Source of the DNA: Paeniglutamicibacter cryotolerans | GTDB taxonomy: Bacteria > Actinomycetota > Actinomycetes > Actinomycetales > Micrococcaceae | DNA length: 64,000 bases | Direction: 5' to 3' | Assembly (NCBI RefSeq): GCF_014190875.1 | Contig: NZ_JACHVS010000001.1 | Location: 2,666,001-2,730,000, forward strand | Shown: in pieces, positions 16,914 to 24,738 of the stretch | Layout of the letters: each line of letters begins with the position of its first letter | How positions within the stretch are numbered: the first letter of the stretch is position 1 | Notes under the pieces: generated by a model | What the model was told of the DNA's origin: nothing | Databases searched by the model: none | Seen by the model: the letters and a program-made list of their open reading frames with translations, nothing else | Position numbers and translations under genes: made by a program

Positions 16914-17723
16914 TTTCGGCCATGGGATCTACGAGGTTTCGAATTGGGTGGTCATCCCGACATTTCCTGGGGGAGGCGACCAGCTCGACCAGGCGATGGA
17001 AATGTCTATTGAAAAGATGCTCTCCGAGCTCGAAGAATGAGTTGGCGACCGGTTCTGCGGCTCGGTCCATGCGCGATGTGCCAGATTGCAGTCCAATGGC
17101 TTCGGTTGCCTCGCCGCTCAGGTCTAAGACACTCTTCAGCGTCGGAACGCTTAGGTGCGTCCTCGCCATCAGTGGCCAAACCGATGTTGAATCCTCAGCT
17201 GCCGGGGACTGGCGTCGTGAACGCGACAAATCTCCATGCACCATTCAAGCGTTTGCGGATATGTATCTGCACCGACTGGAGCGATCATGAATTCTTGGAG
17301 GGCCCAGGCTCGACTGTATGCGCTCCGCCGGTGCTGAGATTAAATGCGGTACGGTAATTAGCCTCGGGCTGCCAGCTGATCGCAAGATCCACGTTTGTGC
17401 TTCCAGCCCGGACTGATTCTTGATCCCATCCGAGAAGCGTAGCGCGCTGCCCAGAGGCTCTTGTACGGACCAAGGGCGTTAGCATGGCAAGGTTCCGATC
17501 CCGTCCGCTACCCCAGCCAATGTCTCTGCACCCCCTGCCCCGGCCATGCAGGTCCGTCGTCACACAGATTCTTGGCTTCCGGGACACCGGTGGAGCCTCC
17601 CTCGGGGACCGAGCGGTCGAACACGAGCCCGCCGATGGAGTGGAGCTTGACCTGAAGGGTCGGAAATCCACGGGAATCAAGGATCGGCCAGGCGCTGACA
17701 GGGAAGAGACTAAGTTCGCTCAT

Positions 17724-18001
17724 CGTCTGCTCCTGATTGCTTGGTTGGCGATGGAGGCGTTGAAGAAACGGGTGAGCGGTATACCAGCGTGAACGTGAAT
17801 CCGCGGCTCTCCGCAGGCTGGCAGGTTCGTGGTGCAGTTTCTAGGCGGCCGGTGCACTGGTTGGGGGAATACGAGCGGCGAGCCGTGGGGAAACTGCGCG
17901 GATATGTTCTGCATCGGCCGTTGAAAGGATCGGGAACTTCATTATCGATTGAACCGGTGGCGTGGATCTTAGAATGACAAACATACCTCCCATCAAGTAA
18001 A
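17724..18001 (-). other. Leader between the fluoride riboswitch and the enolase start; no convincing gene
   Basis: The 278 bp between the aptamer and ATG 17723 contain one small minus-strand frame (17993 to 17841, 50 codons), but its start lacks a properly spaced ribosome-binding site and its product is unlike anything recognised. It may be a lost small gene or simply leader. No clear terminator hairpin with a T run was found after the aptamer, so the mode of control is open. Confidence 0.4.
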
Positions 18002-18066
18002 GGCAGGAACCATTAGCCGAAAAGGCGGTTCGGGCCACGAGCGGCTCCGGTGGGATCCATCACCTC
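18002..18066 (-). promoter_or_regulatory. Fluoride riboswitch (crcB RNA motif)
   Basis: On the minus strand, GGTGATGGATCCCACC forms the first hairpin with the conserved GATG in its loop side. Further on, AACCGCC, a TTTT loop and CGGCTAATGGTTCCTGCC complete the motif. The parts correspond to the crcB consensus: hairpin with GATG, AAcCGCC...GGCTgATGg, and a 3' TCCT segment. Loop GGATCC can pair with GGTTCC (one mismatch) as the pseudoknot. The main deviation is CTAATG for the commoner CTGATG. It precedes enolase, usp and two crcB genes, all known members of this regulon. Free fluoride would favour expression. Confidence 0.82.
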
Positions 18067-18143
18067 TATTGACAGTACAGTCTCTGGCAGCTGGCACGAT
18101 CGATGATGGCGGAACTATCAGCAAAGACCACCAACCAGGCTCA

Positions 18144-18776
18144 TCAGGGTCGTATTGGCTCGGTTCCGACCACCCATAGGGCCTGGCGGATTTCCGGGTC
18201 TAGGCCCGGGGCAGTTGTATCTATGGTGCTGCCCGGAGCGATGCCTGCGGCAAGGCATTGGCGAAGTGCTTGGGGGGCGGCATCGTTGATCCGCACCACC
18301 ATCACGAGGCCTGCTGCTGCGCGGTCGAGCCTGATCGCTGTTCGGTGTTCCATGGAGCCGTCGGCTGCGGGGATCGGATCCCCATGCGGGTCGGCGGTGG
18401 GGAACCCTAGGCGCTCCTCGAGCCTGCGCACGAATTGCTCGGAGACCGCGTGTTCGATCCGCTCCGCCTCGTCGTGGACCTCATCCCAGCCGTAGCCGAG
18501 CTCGTTGACCAAGAACGTCTCCACCAGCCGGTGTCGGCGGACAACCGATAGAGCCGCATCGAGCCCGAGGGCGGTGAGCGTCACTGCGCCGTAGGGCGGG
18601 TGCACCAGGAGGCCCTTGCCCACGAGCTTGCGCACCATCATAGTGACCGAGGCGGGGGCGAGCTCTAATTTCACCGCCAACGCGCCAGTGGTCACCGGAG
18701 TGTCTTCCCATTCTGTGAGCCCGTACACGGTCTTGAGGTAGTCCTCCTCGCTGCTGCTCAGTCGATCGGGACTCAT
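18144..18776 (-). CDS. DtxR/MntR-family metal-dependent repressor
   Basis: This 210-residue protein has an N-terminal winged helix (SEEDYLKTVYGL... TTGALAVKLELAPASVTMMVRKL), a dimerisation and metal-binding region (RRHRLVETFLVNELGYGWDEVHDEAERIEHAVSE) and a C-terminal FeoA/SH3-like domain, the full DtxR layout. With Mn or Fe bound, such proteins repress uptake genes. It overlaps the upstream permease gene by 4 bp and is cotranscribed with the ABC importer it most likely controls; a matching palindrome lies at 21337-21354. Confidence 0.9.
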   Translation of the reverse strand: MSPDRLSSSEEDYLKTVYGLTEWEDTPVTTGALAVKLELAPASVTMMVRKLVGKGLLVHPPYGAVTLTALGLDAALSVVRRHRLVETFLVNELGYGWDEVHDEAERIEHAVSEQFVRRLEERLGFPTADPHGDPIPAADGSMEHRTAIRLDRAAAGLVMVVRINDAAPQALRQCLAAGIAPGSTIDTTAPGLDPEIRQALWVVGTEPIRP

Positions 18777-19675
18777 GAGCTCACCCCCATTGTTGTCCGA
18801 ACTGCTGCCGCTGTGTCTGCTGCGGCCTGCCTGCGCCGACGTATCACTGCCGCGACTCTACCCTCGCGTGGGGCGAACAGATAGGCGAGCAGGAAGAATC
18901 CGGCCTGGGTCAGCACCACCGAGGCTCCGGTGGACAGGTCAAGGTGGTAGCTGGCGTAGATGCCGATGACTGCCGCGCCGCAGCCGAGCCCGGCTGAGAT
19001 CAGCAGCATCTTGTTGAAGGAGCGAGTCAGTAGGAATGCCGTCGCACCGGGGGTAATCAGCATCGCCACGACCAGGATGATGCCCATGGCCTGCAGGCTC
19101 GCCACGACGGTGAGGGCCAGGAGCCCTAGCAGGATCGCGTTCAAGGCCCGTGCGTTGAGCCCGATGGCGTGTGCATGGACCGGGTCGAAGGCCAGCAGAG
19201 TGAGGTCCTTGCGCAGATAGAGCACGGTGCCCAACGTGATGGCGCCGAGCACCAGCACCTGGATCAGTTCCGGGCCGCCGGCACCGAGCACGTTGCCGAA
19301 GAGGATATGGCCCAGATCGACCTGTGATGGGGTCTTGGCGACGATGGCCAGACCGAGCGCGAAGAGCGTGGTAAACACGATCCCGGTCACTGTGTCGGGT
19401 TTCAGCGAGGTGGTGGAGCGCAGCGAGCCGATCAGGTAGACGGCGCCGAGCCCGAAGACCAGTGCGCCGACGGTAAAGGGCAGTCCGGCCAGGTAGGACA
19501 GCGCCACGCCCGGCAGTACCGCATGGGAGATCGCGTCACCCATCAGCGACCATCCCATGAGCACCAGCCAACAGGAGAGCACCGAGCAGACCAACGCAGC
19601 GGCGAGCGTGACCAGCAGGGCGTTGGTCATGAAGCCGTAGCCGAAGGGCTCGGTCAGGAAATCGATCGGGTTCAC
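18773..19675 (-). CDS. Metal ABC transporter permease (manganese type)
   Basis: The start was set at GTG 19675, 3 bp after the ATPase stop; the open frame further upstream lies within the ATPase gene. The 300-residue product has 8-9 hydrophobic helices and the ABC-3 family pattern, including GWSLMGDAISHAVLPGVALSY and DPVHAHAIGL. It forms the membrane channel of a Mn/Fe/Zn importer. The family alone does not fix the metal; the partner binding protein and DtxR regulator favour Mn. Confidence 0.9.
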   Translation of the reverse strand: MNPIDFLTEPFGYGFMTNALLVTLAAALVCSVLSCWLVLMGWSLMGDAISHAVLPGVALSYLAGLPFTVGALVFGLGAVYLIGSLRSTTSLKPDTVTGIVFTTLFALGLAIVAKTPSQVDLGHILFGNVLGAGGPELIQVLVLGAITLGTVLYLRKDLTLLAFDPVHAHAIGLNARALNAILLGLLALTVVASLQAMGIILVVAMLITPGATAFLLTRSFNKMLLISAGLGCGAAVIGIYASYHLDLSTGASVVLTQAGFFLLAYLFAPREGRVAAVIRRRRQAAADTAAAVRTTMGVSS

Positions 19676-19677
19676 GG

Positions 19678-20424
19678 CTACCGCGTTTCGCTCGGCGCAT
19701 GGCCGAAGGTGAGGGCCAGGTTGGCGTCGGTGAGGACCGCGGCTGGGGCGCCGGAGGCCAACACCCGACGGTGCAGCAGCAGTGCGCTGCTGCACAGCCG
19801 CGGGACCTGGGCCAGGTCGTGGGTGGAGATCAGGATGGTGGTGCCGGTCCGGTTCAGTTCCCGCAACTGGTCGGTGATCAGTTGTTCGGAGCCGATATCC
19901 ACCCCGGCGAAGGGCTCGTCGAGCAGCATCAGCTTCGCGCCCTGGGCGATGCCGCGGGCGACGAACGCGCGCTTCTTCTGCCCGCCGGAGAGCTCGCCGA
20001 TCTGACGGTGGGCCAGGGCTGTGAGGTCAACGCGTTCGAGCGCCTCGGCCACGGCTGCCTTGTCCGCGTGGCCCGGGCGGCGGGTGCGGCCCATATAGCC
20101 GTAGCGGCCCATCATCACCACCTCGCGCACGCTCACCGGGAAGGTCCAGTCCACGGCCTCGGCCTGTGGCACGTAGCCCAGAAGTCCGAGCTTGCGGGCT
20201 GCTGCGGGGGAGTGGCCGAAGAGCCGCACGCTGCCGCTGCTGGGCGCCTGGAGGCCCATGATCGACTTGAACAGCGTCGATTTGCCGCTGCCGTTGACTC
20301 CGATCAGTCCGCAGAGTTCACCGCCGGCCAGCTCATAGTCGATTCGCTCCAGCGCGGTGTTCCCGCCGTAGCGCACGGTGAGCCCGGTGATGGTGATGGC
20401 ATCGTTTGCGCGGTCAGTCCGCAT
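19678..20424 (-). CDS. Metal ABC transporter ATPase (manganese type)
   Basis: This 248-residue ATPase has Walker A GVNGSGKST, signature LSGGQKKR and Walker B LMLLDEPFAGVD. The stretch VPQAEAVDWTFPVSV with VVMMGRYGYMG is typical of the MntB/SitB branch of the family. It overlaps the end of the binding-protein gene by 11 bp and is followed 3 bp later by the permease. Confidence 0.92.
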   Translation of the reverse strand: MRTDRANDAITITGLTVRYGGNTALERIDYELAGGELCGLIGVNGSGKSTLFKSIMGLQAPSSGSVRLFGHSPAAARKLGLLGYVPQAEAVDWTFPVSVREVVMMGRYGYMGRTRRPGHADKAAVAEALERVDLTALAHRQIGELSGGQKKRAFVARGIAQGAKLMLLDEPFAGVDIGSEQLITDQLRELNRTGTTILISTHDLAQVPRLCSSALLLHRRVLASGAPAAVLTDANLALTFGHAPSETR

Positions 20425-21346
20425 GGCGCTGGCCTTCCAGGATGAGGTTGAGGTCGTAATCGATCAGCTCCAGGAATGTCGGGACCGGCCCGTCGGGCCC
20501 CGAAAGCGAGTCGACGTAGAGTGGGCCACGCAGCGGTACCCCGGTGGCCTCTGCGACGCGTTGCTGCGCTCCGGGGTTGATCGTGGATTCGCAGAACAGC
20601 GCCGCTGGTCGAAGCCGGGTGACGAAGTCGATCTGGGTGCGGATCTGCCGGGGTGTCCCTTCCGAGTCGGAGTTCACCGGCCACAGGAAGCTTTCTTTCA
20701 GGCCCAGGTCACGGGCCAGGTAGGAGAAAGCCCCCTCGCAGGTGGCCAATGTCGGTTCGGGCACCGTGGCCAGGGCCGCGCGGGCGTCGTCGAGCATGAG
20801 TTGCAGCTTGGCGTTGGTGGCCGCGGCGCGGCCGGCGAAGTAGTCGGCTTCCCGGGGCAGCAGTGCGCTGAGGGCATCGCGGGCGTTGAGCACGTATTGC
20901 TGGGAGGCGACGGGAGACATCCATGCGTGCGGGTTGGGCCTGCCGGTGTAGGTGCCGGAGCCGATGTCGGCTGGTTCGATGCCGGCCGAGAGCACCGCAT
21001 GCGGGGCATCCAGGCCCCTGACGAACGGTTCGAACCAGCGCTCGAGCCCCAAGCCGTTGTCCAGCACCAGGTCGGCCTCGTGAACCCGAACCAGGTCCGA
21101 GGGGGTGGGCTCGTAGCCGTGGATCTCCGTGCCGGGTTTGGTGATCGAGACGACCTCGACCTTCTCCCCGCCGACCTCGCGGACCAGATCGGCCAGCACG
21201 CTGAAGGTGGTCAGTACCACGGGCTTCTCCCCGCTCGCTGCCATGGGGCCGGGGGAGGCGCAGCTGGCCAGCGCCATGGCGGCGCAGGCGGCGAGCAGCG
21301 CGGGCTTCAGCGGGCGTCGTCGTTGACCGCCCAAGAATTTAGGCAT
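20414..21346 (-). CDS. Manganese-type metal-binding lipoprotein of an ABC importer
   Basis: This 310-residue cluster A-I solute-binding lipoprotein has a signal ending in lipobox LASC (Cys29). Metal ligands by family position are His76 (EIHGYEP), His140 (NPHAWM), Glu204 (CEGAFSY) and Asp279 (VDSLSG). The H-H-E-D set is that of Mn/Fe proteins such as PsaA and MntC, and there is no His-rich loop as in Zn proteins. The start at ATG 21346 lies inside an 18-bp palindrome; the frame is open further upstream, but that part contains the hairpin at 21378. First gene of a four-gene operon ending in the DtxR regulator. Confidence 0.9.
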   Translation of the reverse strand: MPKFLGGQRRRPLKPALLAACAAMALASCASPGPMAASGEKPVVLTTFSVLADLVREVGGEKVEVVSITKPGTEIHGYEPTPSDLVRVHEADLVLDNGLGLERWFEPFVRGLDAPHAVLSAGIEPADIGSGTYTGRPNPHAWMSPVASQQYVLNARDALSALLPREADYFAGRAAATNAKLQLMLDDARAALATVPEPTLATCEGAFSYLARDLGLKESFLWPVNSDSEGTPRQIRTQIDFVTRLRPAALFCESTINPGAQQRVAEATGVPLRGPLYVDSLSGPDGPVPTFLELIDYDLNLILEGQRHAD

Positions 21347-21354
21347 GGCTAAAT
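21337..21354 (-). promoter_or_regulatory. Palindromic operator, DtxR/MntR type, over the start codon
   Basis: ATTTAGGCATGGCTAAAT is a near-perfect inverted repeat (ATTTAG-N6-CTAAAT) like the TTTAGG...CCTAAA sites of Mn-sensing DtxR proteins. It includes the start codon (21344-21346) of the binding-protein gene, so a bound repressor could block a leaderless or short-leader transcript. Confidence 0.65.
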
Positions 21355-21377
21355 AGTGCTGCACGGGGTGCCAAAAC

Positions 21378-21419
21378 GCAAATGCCGGTCCCGGAAAAGA
21401 ATCCGGGACCGGCATTTGC
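21378..21419 (-). terminator. Long hairpin after hisN, probable terminator
   Basis: A perfect 17-bp stem (21378-21394 with 21403-21419) with an 8-nt loop lies between the hisN stop and the metal-transport operon. It reads out of hisN on the minus strand; the T run after it is weak (GTTTTGG). Confidence 0.7.
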
Positions 21420-21437
21420 CGTGGACGGTTGCGCGGA

Positions 21438-22235
21438 TCAGCCGCCGTTGAAGATCTGAAGCACCGCGTCGTGCAGCAGTGAGTTGCTGGCCAGCGCATT
21501 GCCGCCGTCGCAGCCCTCAATGCCCTCGACCGAGGTGAAACGCCCGCCGGCCTCGCGTACGATCGGGACCAGCGCCGCCATGTCGTAGAGGTTCAGTTCG
21601 GGTTCGGCGGCGATATCCACCGCGCCTTCGGCGAGAAGGCAATACGACCAGAAGTCGCCGTAGGCGCGCGTGCGCCAGACCTTCTCGTGCAGCTCGAGCA
21701 TGTCATCGAGTTGCCCGCGTTCCTTCCAGCCTCCGAGGCTGGAATAGGATACCGAGGCGTCGGCCAGCTCGGAGACTCCGGAGACGCGCAGCCGGGTCGC
21801 CGCGGCCATCGACTTGCCGGTGTACGCGCCCATGTCCTTGGCGGCCCACCAGCGCTTTCCTAGAGCCGGTGCGGAAACGAGCCCTACCACCGGCTCGCCG
21901 TCGTCGATCAGCGCGATCAGCGTCGCCCAGACCGGCACGCCGCGGACGAAGTTCTTGGTGCCGTCGATCGGGTCGATCACCCAGCGCCGGGTGCCATGCC
22001 CGGTGCTGCCGAACTCCTCGCCGAATACGGCGTCGCGGGGCCGGGCGCGGGAGAGATGCGAGCGGATCGACCGTTCGGCGGCACGGTCCGCGTCGGTGAC
22101 CGGGCTCAGGTCCGGCTTGGTGTCGACCTGCAGGTCCACGGCCTTGAACCGGGACATCGTCAGGTCATCGACCGAATCGGCGATGACGTGGGCCAGTCGC
22201 AGATCGTCGTTATAGGTCATTGCGTCGTTGCTCAT
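21438..22235 (-). CDS. hisN: Histidinol-phosphatase, inositol-monophosphatase family
   Basis: This 265-residue enzyme has the metal-binding marks FGEEFG, WVIDPIDGTKNFVRG and LNLYDMAALVPIVREAGG of the inositol monophosphatase superfamily. The VPVWATLIAL and PELNLYDMAA variants resemble the actinobacterial HisN group that dephosphorylates L-histidinol phosphate in histidine synthesis. ATG 22235 (MSNDAM) was chosen over 22262. Substrate assignment rests on resemblance; a plain inositol monophosphatase is the alternative. It follows rsgA by 63 bp on the same strand. Confidence 0.85.
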   Translation of the reverse strand: MSNDAMTYNDDLRLAHVIADSVDDLTMSRFKAVDLQVDTKPDLSPVTDADRAAERSIRSHLSRARPRDAVFGEEFGSTGHGTRRWVIDPIDGTKNFVRGVPVWATLIALIDDGEPVVGLVSAPALGKRWWAAKDMGAYTGKSMAAATRLRVSGVSELADASVSYSSLGGWKERGQLDDMLELHEKVWRTRAYGDFWSYCLLAEGAVDIAAEPELNLYDMAALVPIVREAGGRFTSVEGIEGCDGGNALASNSLLHDAVLQIFNGG

Positions 22236-22298
22236 GGGATTAAACCTATCCCAGCGGGGCACCGCTCCGCCCGTTCATTGAGCCGGGTCGACACCGGT

Positions 22299-23402
22299 TC
22301 AGAACACCCCGAGTTCCTTGGCCTCACCGGTTTCCTCGTGTCCGAGCAGGCGGCGGAAAGAGGTCAGCCGGGCGTCGCCGGCGGAACCGGCCGAACCGGC
22401 GGCCACCCAGGTGTCCAGTGCGCATCCGGGCTCGGTGGCCTTGTGCGTGCAGCCGCGCGGACAGTCCAGCGCGCCCGGGGCCAGATCCGGGAAGGCCTGC
22501 AGGATGTTGTCGGGTTCCACCAGGGCGAGCCCGAAAGAGCGGATCCCCGGTGTGTCGATGATCCACGTGCCATCGGGAGCGTCGTCGACGCGCAACGCGA
22601 GTGCAGAGGAGGAGGTGTGGCGGCCGCGGCCGGTGACGGCGTTGACGTTTCCGGTGGCACGCTCGGCGCCGGTGAGTGCGTTGACCAGCGTGGACTTGCC
22701 GACTCCCGAGTGCCCGATGACCACCGAGACCTTGGACGCGAGCATCTCGCGCAGTTCCTCCACCGGGGTGCCGGCCAAGCGGGCCGAGAGCCCGTCGGCG
22801 CTGCGCGCGTCGATGCCAGTGGCGTCCTGGGCGGTGGTGCGGGAAATGACGATGTCCATGTCCAGGTGCCGGTAGTTGTCCAGCAGCTCGGTCGGATCCT
22901 TGACATCGGCCTTCGTCACGCACAGCAGCGGACGGATGCCCGCGTCGAAGGCAGCGACGATGGCGCGGTCGATGAACCCAGTGCGCGGCTCGGGGTTCGC
23001 CGCCGCGACGACGATCACCAACTGGTCGACATTCGCCACCACCACGCGCTCCACCGGATCGGTATCGTCCGCACTGCGGCGCAGCAGCGTACTGCGGTCC
23101 TGGATGCGCACCAGCCGGGCGAGGGTGTCCGGCTCCCCGGAGGTATCGCCAACCAGCGAAACGAAGTCGCCGGGGACCACGGGGGAGCGGCGCAGCTCGC
23201 GGGCACGGGCGGCAATGACGATCCGCTCCTCGGGGGTGTCCTCGTCGAGGATGGCCGTATAGCGGCCGCGGTCCACGGTGATGATGCGCCCGGTCAGGGC
23301 GTCCTCGTAGGCAGGCCGGTCCTTGGTGCGCGGGCGGGTGCCCTTCTTGTTCGGCCGAACCCGGACATCGGATTCGTCCCAGTCGCGTGCGTTCCGTGCC
23401 AT
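22299..23402 (-). CDS. rsgA: Ribosome small-subunit GTPase RsgA
   Basis: This 367-residue circularly permuted GTPase has an OB-fold N-terminus, then the GTPase motifs in permuted order: G4 (VTKADVKD), G1 (GHSGVGKSTLVNALTG), G3 (DTPGIRSFGL). A C-terminal zinc finger follows (DCPRGCTHKATEPGC). It helps late 30S maturation. ATG 23402 (MARNARDW) has GAGG 8 bp upstream; the frame is open to 23444 within aroA's end. aroA ends 4 bp upstream, a pairing common in actinobacteria. Confidence 0.95.
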   Translation of the reverse strand: MARNARDWDESDVRVRPNKKGTRPRTKDRPAYEDALTGRIITVDRGRYTAILDEDTPEERIVIAARARELRRSPVVPGDFVSLVGDTSGEPDTLARLVRIQDRSTLLRRSADDTDPVERVVVANVDQLVIVVAAANPEPRTGFIDRAIVAAFDAGIRPLLCVTKADVKDPTELLDNYRHLDMDIVISRTTAQDATGIDARSADGLSARLAGTPVEELREMLASKVSVVIGHSGVGKSTLVNALTGAERATGNVNAVTGRGRHTSSSALALRVDDAPDGTWIIDTPGIRSFGLALVEPDNILQAFPDLAPGALDCPRGCTHKATEPGCALDTWVAAGSAGSAGDARLTSFRRLLGHEETGEAKELGVF

Positions 23403-23406
23403 CGTG

Positions 23407-24738
23407 CTAGCCTCGTGCCTTTTTGGTTCCGCCGGTGGCGGCAAGTTCTTCCCAGAGCCGGGCGAATTCCGGCATGGTCTTTGCTGTTGTTGCTATGTCC
23501 TCCACGGCGATGCCGGGCACCGCCAAGCCGACGATGGCACCTGCCGTGGCCATGCGGTGGTCGGCGTAGGAATGGAAGGTTCCGGCCTTCAACGGCCGCG
23601 GGCGGATGATCAGCCCGTCCGCCGTCTCCTCGACATCCCCGCCGAGGGCGTTGAGCTCAGCCGCCAGAGCGGCAAGCCGGTCGGTCTCGTGCCCCCGGAG
23701 GTGCGCAATGCCGGTGAGCCGCGACTCTCCCGTGGCCAGCGCGCACAACGCGGCAAGCGTCGGGGCCAGCTCGGACGATTCATCCTGCTCGATGCCGCGG
23801 ATCTGGGCGCCGCCGGTCACCCGCAGCACCGAGTCTTCACCCAGCTCCACGTCGGCGCCCATGCGCGCGAGGATGCCGCGCCAGGCGTCGCCGACCTGTG
23901 TGGTCTCGCGCGGCCAATGCGGAATGCGGATCGTTCCGCCGGTGGCCAGAGCCGCTGCAAGGAACGGGCCGGCGTTGGACAGGTCGGGCTCCATGGCCAG
24001 ATCGAAGGCGCGGATCGGGCCCGGGGAGACGAACCAGCGTCCCTCGGTACCGTCGTCGACCCGAACACCAAGTTCGCGCAACGTCGCAACGGTCATCCTG
24101 ATGTGATCCGGGCTCGGGACCTTGTCCCCGGTGCTGATGATTTCCAGTCCGCTGAGTGTGCGTGCGCCAATGAGCAGTAAGGCGCTGATGAACTGCGAGG
24201 ATTCGGTGGAATCCAGCTCGATGCGGCCGCCGGCAAGGGCACCGGTGCCGGTGAGCGTAAACGGCAGCTGCCCCGGTTCTCCGGACTCGTGCAATGCCAC
24301 GCCAAGGTCTTTGAGCGCATCGATGACCGGGCGCATCGGGCGCAACCGTGCGTGTAGGTCGCCATCGAATGAAACGATCCCGTTCGCCAACGCGGCCAGC
24401 GGCGGCACGAAGCGCATGACCGTTCCGGCCAGGCCGCAGTCGATGGCCACCTCGCCCAGGTCCCTGGACTGATCGATGGGTTCGACCAGCAGGTCCACCC
24501 CGTGTTCCCCGATGACCGATTCAATCCGGGCCCCCAGTGCCCGCAACGCCTCGACCATCAGGTCGGCGTCGCGGGAAACCAGCGCATTACGCACCCGGCA
24601 CGGCCCGTCGGCCATGGCCGCGAGCAACAGGTAGCGGTTGGTCAGGGATTTGGAAGCGGGTACCACTACGGTGGCGTCCACCGGTCCTGTGGGATGCGGT
24701 GCATCCCACAGGGGAAGGACGGTAGTGCTGTGGGGCAT
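23407..24738 (-). CDS. aroA: 3-phosphoshikimate 1-carboxyvinyltransferase (EPSP synthase)
   Basis: This 443-residue enzyme joins shikimate 3-phosphate and phosphoenolpyruvate in aromatic amino acid synthesis. Marks are ASKSLTNRYLLLAAMADG, CGLAGTVMRFVPPLAAL, DSTESSQFISALLL and the C-terminal YADHRMATAGAIVGL. Length and both inside-out alpha/beta halves are complete. Its ATG shares one base with the doxX stop, and rsgA follows after 4 bp. Confidence 0.96.
   Translation of the reverse strand: MPHSTTVLPLWDAPHPTGPVDATVVVPASKSLTNRYLLLAAMADGPCRVRNALVSRDADLMVEALRALGARIESVIGEHGVDLLVEPIDQSRDLGEVAIDCGLAGTVMRFVPPLAALANGIVSFDGDLHARLRPMRPVIDALKDLGVALHESGEPGQLPFTLTGTGALAGGRIELDSTESSQFISALLLIGARTLSGLEIISTGDKVPSPDHIRMTVATLRELGVRVDDGTEGRWFVSPGPIRAFDLAMEPDLSNAGPFLAAALATGGTIRIPHWPRETTQVGDAWRGILARMGADVELGEDSVLRVTGGAQIRGIEQDESSELAPTLAALCALATGESRLTGIAHLRGHETDRLAALAAELNALGGDVEETADGLIIRPRPLKAGTFHSYADHRMATAGAIVGLAVPGIAVEDIATTAKTMPEFARLWEELAATGGTKKARG

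Larger units (their letters stand above)
13890..17723 (-). pseudogene. eno: Enolase gene remnant, frameshifted and split by an IS21 element
   Basis: The minus strand carries a whole enolase in pieces. The start, at ATG 17723 with an AGGAG site, gives PILDSRGFPTLQV and SVPEGGSTGVPEA (17508-17723). Then, in shifted frames, come FNLSTGGAHT (17309-17346), QEFMIAPVGADTYPQTLEW (17212-17298) and ANSFFELGEHLF to LVDPMAE (up to the IS at 16907). Beyond the IS come NEATFWMGMVTSLGAAEQL and SAISVLLKLSPAGSLSQIVD (14059-14245), then MVSHRSGES and ARRERVAKYN (about 13910-14035). SHRSGE and the K in the KxxxxGSL region are enolase active-site marks. At least four frame changes and a probable deletion after GQGVQ remain even if the IS is removed. 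Enolase is the classic fluoride target, which fits its riboswitch. Confidence 0.88.

Noticed and set aside
16837..17040. Plus-strand open frame crossing the right end of the IS and ending EKMLSELEE
   Set aside because: It lies opposite the enolase remnant and starts inside the IS terminal repeats.
17841..17993. Small minus-strand gene between riboswitch and enolase
   Set aside because: No well-spaced ribosome-binding site and no recognised product; left as a leader region.
20378..21352. Long plus-strand frame opposite the metal importer
   Set aside because: It is the shadow of well-supported minus-strand transporter genes and has no domains.
21996..23609. 537-codon plus-strand frame opposite hisN and rsgA
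   Set aside because: It runs across two real genes on the other strand; composition is that of an antisense shadow.
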